A stretch of DNA of 57,753 bases, from positions 1-57,753 of the forward strand of contig JABWAQ010000009.1 of the NCBI GenBank assembly GCA_013360945.1, written 5' to 3'. The DNA comes from Candidatus Brocadia sp. (GTDB lineage Bacteria; Planctomycetota; Brocadiia; Brocadiales; Brocadiaceae). Position 1 is the first letter of the stretch. The number at the start of each line of letters is the position of its first letter. Below the pieces are notes generated by a model, which did not search any database, had not been told where the DNA came from, and saw only the letters and a list, made by a program, of their open reading frames with translations. Shown piece by piece: positions 52,168-57,753 of the stretch. A program made the position numbers and the translations under genes.

Positions 52168-52565
52168 AGCGATATGTTTTGGATAGTTATGCTCTGATAG
52201 CATACTTTGAGGGAGAAGAAGGTGCAAAAACAGTTGCAGGCATTTTAAAAGATGCACTTATAAATAAAGCGGAGGCATTAGTATGTGTGGTGAATTGGGG
52301 GGAAATATATTATATTGCCCTGCGGGAAGGCGGGGAGGACAGGGCAGAACTTTACAGATCAACGATTGCAAAATATCCCATTACTATTGCTGATGCAAAC
52401 AAGGAACTGACGCTTCAGGCTGCGAGATATAAGGCATATTACAAAATATCGTACGCAGATGCTTACGCATCCGCACTTGCTCATGTGCAAAAAGCGGAAT
52501 TAGTTACCGGTGATATGGAATTGAAACAATTAGAACGTGAAATAAAAATACGCTGGGTACGGTAA
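52164..52565 (+). CDS. vapC: PIN-domain toxin VapC
   Basis: This 133-aa PIN nuclease has acidic residues in LDSYALIAYFEGE, VVNWGEIYYIALREGG, ISYADAYASALA and TGDMELK, the four acidic positions of the PIN active site. VapC toxins usually cut tRNA or rRNA loops. ATGA overlap with vapB. Confidence 0.88.
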   Translation: MKRYVLDSYALIAYFEGEEGAKTVAGILKDALINKAEALVCVVNWGEIYYIALREGGEDRAELYRSTIAKYPITIADANKELTLQAARYKAYYKISYADAYASALAHVQKAELVTGDMELKQLEREIKIRWVR

Positions 52566-52825
52566 ATTGGAGTTATACAAATGATTAACAAATCGGATAA
52601 ACAAATTGTCATTTTGAAAGATTCTATCCCCTGGTTTCTATTCATAGGTGACTCCGATAGGCTTCAACAGGTCTTTGCATATTCTATATTCAAGGTCAGA
52701 CCCCAACAGCCCACTGTTTCGCAACCATATTGGCCCTTTTTTTTCTGGTTTTATGAAGAAAACCAGGACGCCGCATTCTCGGACGGCCTGTTTTAAAATG
52801 ACAAAAGATTTCAAAAAGACGTGTA

Positions 52826-53131
52826 TTAATTTACTTTAGAAAATTCCTTTACTTCCTGCTCTAGCCGATCACCCAGTTTATCTGTGACAACGTCTAAATC
52901 GTATTGCGACTGCAAGCCAAGCCAAAACTCAGCTGAAGTGCCAAAAAATCGGGCTAAACGAATTGCAGTGTCTGCTGTAATCCTGCGTTTTTCTAAAACG
53001 ATCTCATTTATTCTTCGAGGAGGTACTCCTATATTCATCGCTAGTTTGCTCTGATTTAATTCCATCGGTTTCAGGAATTCTTCCATAAGAATTTCACCCG
53101 GGTGAACGGGATGTAACTTTTTCTTTTTCAT
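52826..53131 (-). CDS. higA: HigA-type antitoxin (XRE, VapI-like)
   Basis: This 101-aa protein has HPVHPGEILMEEFLKPMELN, NQSKLAMNIGVPPRRINEIV and TADTAIRLARFFGTSAEFWL, all classic HigA/VapI motifs. It follows higB on the same strand after 11 bp, with AAAGGAAAAGG before the ATG. Confidence 0.9.
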   Translation of the reverse strand: MKKKKLHPVHPGEILMEEFLKPMELNQSKLAMNIGVPPRRINEIVLEKRRITADTAIRLARFFGTSAEFWLGLQSQYDLDVVTDKLGDRLEQEVKEFSKVN

Positions 53132-53142
53132 AGCCTTTTCCT

Positions 53143-53424
53143 TTAATGATAATCTGTGATTTCAACATCATATGCGTCACCGTCTTTCCATATGAAGCAA
53201 ATGCGCCACTGATCATTTATTCGAATACTATATTGCCCAGCTCGATTGCCACTAAGTTTTTCCAAACGATTAGCAGGAGGTACGCTTAAGTCTTCAATAT
53301 TCCCGGCATTATTGATCATCCGCAATTTTCTTAGAGCAACCTGCTGAATATCATTCGGTAATTTTCGAGATCCTTTTCGGGAATATATTTTTTCGGTTTC
53401 CCTGTGCTTAAATGACTTAATCAC
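53143..53424 (-). CDS. higB: HigB-type toxin (RelE superfamily)
   Basis: This 93-aa protein has IKSFKHRETEKIYSRKGSRK, LRMINNAGNIEDLSVPPANR, LEKLSGNRAGQYSIRINDQW, RICFIWKDGDAYDVEITDYH, the full HigB pattern. The start is GTG. HigB toxins cut mRNA at the ribosome. Toxin-first order is usual for higBA. Confidence 0.9.
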   Translation of the reverse strand: MIKSFKHRETEKIYSRKGSRKLPNDIQQVALRKLRMINNAGNIEDLSVPPANRLEKLSGNRAGQYSIRINDQWRICFIWKDGDAYDVEITDYH

Positions 53425-53512
53425 GTATAAAATATATAACGCATAGCGCTAAACGTCAAGGAGAAAAAAAGAGGCCACAGCTTAAAAGAGGAGGGATATT
53501 GGGAGGGATATT

Positions 53513-54581
53513 GGGGTCACACCTTGATTAGTGATTATATTGTTGACAATAAAAGGAAAATGTGTTAATTTGTCCGCCATGTCAAGACCATGGCGCATAG
53601 AATTCGAAGGGGCTTACTATCACATCGTATCACGAGGAAATGAGCGAAGGAATATTTTCCGTGATAATAATGACCGTATATTGTTTCTGGATATTTTGGG
53701 GAAAACGTCGGAAAGGTTCGAGGTTGAAGTTTATGCCTATGTGCTCATGGACAACCACTATCATTTGCTCCTGAAAACCAATAAGCCCAATATTTCTCAA
53801 AGCATGCAATGGTTGGGAACCACTTACACACGCCGGTATAATATAAAACACAAGAGAATTGGTCACCTTTTTCAAGGACGATTTAAAAGCTTTCTTATTG
53901 AAAACGATCAATACCTGCTGCGTCTTTCTTGCTATATTCACCGGAATCCATTACGAGCCAAAATAGTTAATCGGCTAGTAGATTATCCATGGAGTAGTTA
54001 TCCAAGGTATGCCTATGGCAAAAAATCACCGGAGTGGCTATGTACAGCGCCTATTCTTTCTCGTTTTGATGCAAAGGATAAGAACAAGGCATATCGGGAA
54101 ATGGTTCAAAGTTATTCCCGGGAAGAAAAAAGGCTATGGGAAGATTTTCGACATGGTCTTTTTTTGGGATCAGAGCAGTTTATTGAGCGTATCAAATCCA
54201 GATATTTGTCTGAGAAGCCTGATGTTGAAATCCCTCAAAAACGGCAAGTTTTAAGAGACACTGACCCTGAAACCATCCTGAAGAAAGCAGCACGGGCATT
54301 AAAATGCAATATCAGTGATTTCTTACCATCCGCCAGGATCAGCAATTCACATAAGCTAAATCGGGACATGTTAATTTATCTTTTATGGAGTACGGGTTGG
54401 TATACTAATAAGGAGATCGGCGAATTATTTGGTCTTGGTTATTCTTCCATAAGCCGACGAGTGGCTGTTATGAAATCAAAGATATCTCAAGAGGATACAA
54501 TAAACAACCAACTAGAAAATATTAAATCACTAATCAAGGTGTGACCCCATCCCTGTCCAAGGTGTGACCCCATCCCTGTCC
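53513..54581 (+). mobile_element. Y1-transposase element with 23-bp inverted ends
   Basis: The ends GGGGTCACACCTTGATTAGT and on (53513-53535) and the matching reverse complement (54526-54548) are perfect over 23 bp. The right end is doubled: a 23-bp unit starting AAGGTGTGACCCCATCCC occurs at 54536-54558 and 54559-54581. The left flank has a similar tandem (GGGAGGGATATT twice, about 53491-53514). The element carries the Y1 transposase and splits a lipoprotein reading frame on its right. Confidence 0.85.
53579..54544 (+). CDS. Y1 (REP-associated-type) transposase with DnaA-like C-terminus
   Basis: This 321-aa protein has an intact Y1 domain. It starts MSRPWRIEFEGAYYHIVSRG, with the HUH-type motif MDNHYHLLLKT and the helix RLSCYIHRNPLRAKIV holding the catalytic Tyr. 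DYPWSSYPRYAYG follows. The C-terminal 70 residues (LSTGWYTNKEIGELFGLGYS and SISRRVAVMKS region) resemble the DnaA domain IV helix-turn-helix. The start at 53579 follows a TTGACA-like box in the left end. The stop codon lies inside the right inverted repeat. Probably active. Confidence 0.88.
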   Translation: MSRPWRIEFEGAYYHIVSRGNERRNIFRDNNDRILFLDILGKTSERFEVEVYAYVLMDNHYHLLLKTNKPNISQSMQWLGTTYTRRYNIKHKRIGHLFQGRFKSFLIENDQYLLRLSCYIHRNPLRAKIVNRLVDYPWSSYPRYAYGKKSPEWLCTAPILSRFDAKDKNKAYREMVQSYSREEKRLWEDFRHGLFLGSEQFIERIKSRYLSEKPDVEIPQKRQVLRDTDPETILKKAARALKCNISDFLPSARISNSHKLNRDMLIYLLWSTGWYTNKEIGELFGLGYSSISRRVAVMKSKISQEDTINNQLENIKSLIKV

Positions 54582-54678
54582 TCTTTGTGCCAGTGAATAT
54601 CGCTGAACCAGATGCACAACCAGCTAGAAATACAAAAAGAAAATATAACGTGGCAATTTTAATTCTTCGTTCATTCAT
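54582..54678 (-). pseudogene. 5' stub of a lipoprotein gene cassette
   Basis: The frame begins MNERRIKIATLYFLFVFLAG, then CASGSAIFTGTK, with the lipobox LAGC. It has a strong ribosome-binding site (AAAGGAGG) and starts only 26 bp after the attC crossover point, the usual cassette layout. After about 32 codons it runs into the tandem repeat of the transposase element. The rest of the gene is not on the other side of that element, so the cassette is truncated. Confidence 0.65.
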
Positions 54679-54698
54679 GCATTACCTCCTTTATAGGC

Positions 54699-54762
54699 TC
54701 CTAACGCGCCGGTTCAGCGGCGGGCCGCGCAGCGGACCGTCCGCTGCAACCGGTTGTTATGC
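54699..54762 (-). other. attC recombination site of the integron cassette
   Basis: On the minus strand the order is R'' GCATAAC (54762-54756), an imperfect stem and R' GTTAGGA (54705-54699). The stem arms CCGGTT-G-CAGCGG and CCGCTG-AACCGG pair except for one unpaired G, an extrahelical base typical of attC. The central part is GC-rich. R'' is the exact complement of GTTATGC, the first bases of the cassette at 56811-56805, as expected from the circular cassette. Crossover is between G54705 and T54704 (minus strand). Confidence 0.88.
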
Positions 54763-54788
54763 CCCGTGTTCGCCGACGCACCCTTCAC

Positions 54789-55655
54789 CTACACTGGTTT
54801 GAAGAGTGTAGCAGGCGACAGCTTCGCTTCGAGTGCGGCGACAATCTGGGCAAGCTCCACGCGGGCTTCTGCCTGAAGACCAAGGCATGTCGCGATACCC
54901 TCTGCATCGGTACTCACCCTTGATTGCATTCCCAACTTGAACGAGCGGTCGGGCTGTTTTTCTAGTCGGTACACGTGCATGTGCATCGCATCGCCAAGTA
55001 CAGCCGGATTCTTCAAGTGCTCGAACCTAAACTCCTTCGTCATGTAGCCGAATAGCTTATCTTGGAGTACGAGAACCAGTTTCCTGTTGACGTGCTCGAA
55101 GGTCTGGATCTTGTGATGCATCTGCACCAAGATTGTCTTCGCGGTCATCTTCCAGTTCATGCCGTACGACTTGGTGGATGATTCGTCCTTGTCACGGCGC
55201 GGGACGCTCAGCTTCTTGAGCAGCCGCTGCCGCTCCGGCCACACGGTGCCGGTGGTATCGAGCGTCTGAATTTCGATGCCGACGAAATCCTTCACCCTGC
55301 CCTTGCGGGCCGATGCCAGGAAATAGTCAACGCTGCCGCCGGGGATCGAAACCTCTTGAACGATGTGAAGTTCGTTCCCTGGCTCGTGCGTCGTGAGAAG
55401 GTGAAGGCAGTCGGTGAATATCTGGCGTCGCTCAAGAAGTCGCGTCGGGCAAATCACCACCGGTTCCTGCTCCTTGCCGTAGAGAACAGTGCATGATCCG
55501 ATGGAAGTGCTAGGGTCGCTCTTCCGAACCTTGTAGCAGGTCTTTGACAAGAATGGGCACTGCTGCTCACGCACGACGCGCGACCAGTCTTTGCGCCGAC
55601 TTTCGGCGGAGTGACCGAAGAGCTCGACCACGGTGCTCACAGGAGCGTCGCGCAT
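54789..55655 (-). CDS. NotI-like restriction endonuclease
   Basis: This 288-aa protein has four cysteines, C33, C40, C55 and C69, in the pattern QQCPFLSKTCYKVRKS ... GSCTV ... VVICPTR. NotI binds an iron ion with such a set. A PD-(D/E)XK-type core follows: D110 in GGSVDYFLAS, then E128-x-Q130 in GIEIQ. The E-x-Q form matches NotI as recalled. It overlaps the methyltransferase gene by 19 bp. It should cut a sequence protected by that methyltransferase; the site is unknown. It ends 27 bp before the attC site. Confidence 0.8.
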   Translation of the reverse strand: MRDAPVSTVVELFGHSAESRRKDWSRVVREQQCPFLSKTCYKVRKSDPSTSIGSCTVLYGKEQEPVVICPTRLLERRQIFTDCLHLLTTHEPGNELHIVQEVSIPGGSVDYFLASARKGRVKDFVGIEIQTLDTTGTVWPERQRLLKKLSVPRRDKDESSTKSYGMNWKMTAKTILVQMHHKIQTFEHVNRKLVLVLQDKLFGYMTKEFRFEHLKNPAVLGDAMHMHVYRLEKQPDRSFKLGMQSRVSTDAEGIATCLGLQAEARVELAQIVAALEAKLSPATLFKPV

Positions 55656-56764
55656 CGTTCCTCTGCAAGCCCCAGGTAATGACTAGAAATGTCGATCCCG
55701 ATGGATTGGCGGCCTAGGTCCCGCGCCGCGAGAAGGGTTGTGCCCGTCCCGCAGAACGGATCAAGCACTACACCGCCGTGCGGGCAAGTCGCTAGGATGG
55801 GGATCCGGCATAAGTCTGCCGGATAAGGCGCGTAGTGAGCTTCCCTCCTCTGGGTGTCCTCGGGCATGATGTCCCACACGTCGGCCGGCTTGCTTCCGTT
55901 CGGATGGTATCGGAGGAAGTAGAACCCTCGATCACGAAGTTCCTTAGCGCGGCCCGAGACCTTTTCGCTGTCCGAGTGAGTCGCGCGTTGTTGGCCTCGA
56001 ATGATCATGCGGAAATCAGAGATGATTCCCGCACCAACGTCCGCCAACATCTGTTCTAGTGCTTTGAAGGCATCGCGCTTCTCCTCCTCGCTCAGGGTGG
56101 TGGAGAGTTCGATCTGCCGCTTGTAGCGGACGCCGGAAACACCAGTGGCGGAAACGACGGCGCCGTTTACGACCCGTGCCTCCCGTGGCTTCGATCGGAT
56201 CGCGTCAGTGTCGTAGTAGTACTTCGACTGTTTCACGAAGTGGAAGACATGCTCGTGAATGTTCCCAAGGCGATCCTTCGTGTTGTCCATGCCGCTCTTG
56301 ACTTTGTTCCAAATCACGCTGTTGCGGAGTATCCAGCCTTGCCGGTCGGTGAGTTCGAGGGCCACCCGCCAGGGAATGCCCGCGAGCCCCTTATCTTGAT
56401 AGGTATCGCCGATGTTGAGCCAGAACGAGCCCTCAGGCTTGAGAACACGCTTGAGAGCAAGGAATATGTCCGTCAGGTGGTGAATGAACTCCCGGTAGTC
56501 GTTTTCCTGGCCGATACCTCCGCCTTCGTACTCACGCTTCCCCCAATACGGTGGGGAGGTCATGGCGAAGTCGATACATGATGAAGGCAACTGGTCTAGC
56601 ACGAGCCGCGCGTCACCGAGGAGGAGAAGCGGCCTCAGGCGGCCACCAGACCTGTATGAGTGCACTTCCCTTGCGTAGTCCGTCTCGATGACCGACCGAA
56701 GCCGGCGAGGAGCCAGTTGTCGCTCAGGCTTCGGGGTGGTCTCGGCGTTTTTCACGTTGTCCAT
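55637..56764 (-). CDS. Beta-class DNA methyltransferase of the cassette
   Basis: This 375-aa protein (start ATG 56764; GTG 56773 would add three residues) has motif IV TSPPYWGKREYEGG near residue 70 and motif I LDPFCGTGTTLLAARDL near 335. This is the beta order, IV before I. SPPY is common in N4-cytosine but also in N6-adenine enzymes, so the methylated base is not certain. HVFHFVKQSKYYYD precedes the variable target-recognition part. It is the first gene of the cassette, starting 47 bp after the boundary. Confidence 0.88.
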   Translation of the reverse strand: MDNVKNAETTPKPERQLAPRRLRSVIETDYAREVHSYRSGGRLRPLLLLGDARLVLDQLPSSCIDFAMTSPPYWGKREYEGGGIGQENDYREFIHHLTDIFLALKRVLKPEGSFWLNIGDTYQDKGLAGIPWRVALELTDRQGWILRNSVIWNKVKSGMDNTKDRLGNIHEHVFHFVKQSKYYYDTDAIRSKPREARVVNGAVVSATGVSGVRYKRQIELSTTLSEEEKRDAFKALEQMLADVGAGIISDFRMIIRGQQRATHSDSEKVSGRAKELRDRGFYFLRYHPNGSKPADVWDIMPEDTQRREAHYAPYPADLCRIPILATCPHGGVVLDPFCGTGTTLLAARDLGRQSIGIDISSHYLGLAEERCATLL

Positions 56765-56822
56765 TCTTTCCACGTCCCTTGATCAGGGAGTTGCTGCCTA
56801 CGGGGCATAACATGAATTAGCC

Positions 56823-56911
56823 GTACTAATAGCCGTCTTATTTTGCGGCTATTAGTACATATAATACGTTTACTGGTGACTTATTATACGGCTATTTGGG
56901 CATATAATAAG
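56823..56911. repeat. Three iterated CGGCTATT motifs in attI
   Basis: CGGCTATTAGTACATATAAT at 56846-56865 and CGGCTATTTGGGCATATAAT at 56889-56908 are direct repeats with a 43-bp period; a third copy, CGGCTATTAGTAC, is inverted at 56823-56835. They may be integrase-binding or regulator sites. Confidence 0.7.
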
Positions 56912-56932
56912 GTTCAAGAATATTTTGCCGAT

Positions 56933-56962
56933 ATTATATCTTAAAGTACCAAACTATTACAA
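56933..56962 (-). promoter_or_regulatory. Candidate cassette promoter (Pc)
   Basis: On the minus strand, TTGTAA (56962-56957), an 18-bp spacer and TATAAT (56938-56933) point into the cassette array. The -10 box is perfect, the -35 box matches 4 of 6. The position, between integrase start and attI, fits a Pc promoter. Confidence 0.45.
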
Positions 56963-56994
56963 TAAAATTATTTTCATAACGAAAAGGAACTCTT

Positions 56995-57672
56995 ATGCCA
57001 AAACCAAAACTATTGGATCAGGTGCGTGATGCAATTCGGGTAAAGCACTATAGCATGAGAACAGAAGAAGCGTATGTATATTGGATTAAACGATTTATCT
57101 TTTATCACGAGAAACGACATCCATTACACATGGGAGAAGCTGAAGTCAGTAAATTCCTTTCTCATCTTGCTGTTGAGGAAAAAGTGTCTGCTTCTACCCA
57201 GAATCAGGCATTGAGCGCTATTTTGTTTCTCTACCAAGAAGTGCTCAAACAAGAGCTGGGTTGGATTAATAACGTAACGAGGGCAAAAAAGCCTTCTCAT
57301 TTGCCGGTTGTTTTTACCAAGGAGGAAGCAAAGTCAGTGTTACTCAGGCTGGAGGGAACGAAGTGGCTCATGGCAAGTCTTTTATACGGCGCTGGTCTCA
57401 GGTTGATGGAATGCCTGGGACTCAGGGTGAAGGATATGGATTTTTCGTATAGTCAGATTACGGTCAGGGATGGAAAGGGTGGAAAAGATCGGTTAACTAT
57501 GTTGCCCGCGTCTCTGAAAGAACCATTAAGGAAACACTTGGAAAAGGTAAAACTCTTGCATGAACAGGATTTAAAAGAGGGTTTTGGCACCGTTTACCTG
57601 CCTTTCGCCCTTGCAAAAAAATATCCAAATGCTGAAAGGGAATTTGCCTGGCAATATAGTATTACTGTGTGA
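56995..57672 (+). pseudogene. intI: Integron integrase IntI, truncated
   Basis: The 225-aa frame matches IntI from its start: [60 protein letters not shown] with catalytic R136, and DGKGGKDR with K164. [17 protein letters not shown] is the extra segment that marks IntI and is absent from XerC/D. The frame then ends YSITV, before the H-R-H and Tyr motifs (about 100 residues missing). A CCCCCTTTA repeat follows at 57700. It cannot recombine alone; the site was inserted or deleted into after cassette capture. Confidence 0.88.
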
Positions 57673-57712
57673 AATCTTTCTTTTTTTGCAAGTTTTTTAC
57701 AACCCCCCTTCA

Positions 57713-57753
57713 CCCCCTTTACTAAGGGGGAACTCCAAAATCCCCCTTAGTAA
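57713..57753. repeat. CCCCCTT-AAGGGGG repeat at the window end
   Basis: CCCCCTT (57713-57719), TACT, AAGGGGG (57724-57730), then the start of a further copy (CCCCCTTAGTAA). It is the same class as degenerate copies near 2450-2540. It lies just past the truncated integrase and may have caused the truncation. The window ends within it. Confidence 0.65.

Larger units (their letters stand above)
54705..56810 (-). mobile_element. Integron gene cassette carrying a restriction-modification system
   Basis: A 2.1-kb cassette begins with TTATGCC (minus strand, at 56810) and ends with the G of the attC R' core at 54705. It holds two overlapping genes read away from the integrase. GC content and codon use (many GCG, CCG, CTG) are much higher than the flanking genes, so it came from another genome. 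The bases GTTATGCCCCGT at the start are mirrored at 54756-54767. Confidence 0.85.
56812..56994. other. attI-like region between integrase and cassettes
   Basis: This AT-rich 183-bp region separates the divergent integrase gene and cassette, where attI, the integrase promoter and the cassette promoter are expected. The crossover is at 56811/56810. It contains a 13-bp inverted repeat (GTACTAATAGCCG 56823-56835, CGGCTATTAGTAC 56846-56858) and a near copy of the right arm with CATATAATA at 56889-56911. A 9-bp inverted repeat, CTTATTATA/TATAATAAG, spans 56880-56911. AAAGGAACTC precedes the integrase ATG. Confidence 0.7.

Noticed and set aside
52581-52839. Plus-strand frames of 71 and 63 codons after vapC
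   Set aside because: Low-complexity translation (runs of Phe/Trp), no ribosome-binding site and no family resemblance. Treated as non-coding.
56800-56811. The 12-bp inverted repeat GTTATGCCCCGT at both ends of the methyltransferase-nuclease unit as terminal repeats of a transposon
   Set aside because: No transposase lies between them, and the left copy is the R'' core of an attC. The match is explained by the cassette-circle relation of R'' to the cassette's first bases.
56995-57672. Integrase as a XerC/XerD or phage-type recombinase
   Set aside because: The [17 protein letters not shown] segment corresponds to the additional domain found only in integron integrases, and an attC lies in the expected place.

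Overview
The window looks like a chromosomal segment of an anammox planctomycete (Candidatus Brocadiaceae, near Brocadia, Kuenenia or Jettenia). This is inferred from an eight-haem hydroxylamine-oxidoreductase-like cytochrome with a signal peptide, an Ahb-type (sirohaem-derived) haem pathway, a sulfite dehydrogenase gene pair, a complete prokaryotic V/A-type ATPase operon, moderately low GC, and intergenic DNA crowded with small palindromic repeats. No rRNA, tRNA or CRISPR array was recognised.

Layout. 1-800: 3' end of a secreted SBBP-repeat protein. 800-2600: non-coding DNA packed with palindromes, with one 38-codon ORF resembling a RiPP precursor. 2617-13696: V/A-ATPase operon (stalk G/H, I, K, E, C, F, then a ParA-like ATPase and a small helical protein, then A, B, D). 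Subunit K carries the full Na+-ligand set known from Enterococcus NtpK. The operon is invaded by hairpin repeats, including a perfect 32-bp palindrome inside the C-subunit gene and a deleted REP-associated transposase between A and B. 13.8-18.7 kb: VWA protein, sorB/sorA, DUF445 protein. 18.8-21.9 kb: small toxin-antitoxin-like and decayed genes plus a PD-(D/E)XK protein. 21.9-30.1 kb (minus strand): octahaem cytochrome, CCA-adding enzyme, a eukaryote-like IMP dehydrogenase, a truncated antitoxin, a helicase remnant and PriA.

30.5-40.8 kb is a compact plus-strand housekeeping block (purA, uppS, cdsA, phoH, ybeY, recO, TPR protein, lptE, folP, cdaA, cdaR, pdxJ), with a textbook sigma70 promoter ahead of purA. 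41-42.9 kb (minus): ahbA/ahbB with an iron-sulfur sulfite-reductase-like partner. 43.2-48.8 kb: coiled-coil protein, nucleotidyltransferase-fold protein, TPM/LemA pair, a 57-aa eight-cysteine protein and a U32 peptidase. Then a YHS protein with its terminator, and proB.

50.7-57.75 kb is the accessory end: three toxin-antitoxin modules (RelBE-like, VapBC, HigBA), an intact Y1 transposase element with 23-bp inverted repeats, and the most notable feature, a broken integron. An IntI-type integrase lacking its catalytic C-terminus (56995-57672) diverges from an attI-like region holding three copies of an iterated motif. Next comes a GC-rich gene cassette (54705-56810) encoding a beta-class DNA methyltransferase and a NotI-like restriction enzyme and ending in a recognisable attC site. 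Beyond it is the 5' stub of a second, lipoprotein cassette that was cut by the transposase element. The attC R'' core (GCATAAC) is the exact complement of the cassette's first bases (GTTATGC), as the cassette-circle model requires.
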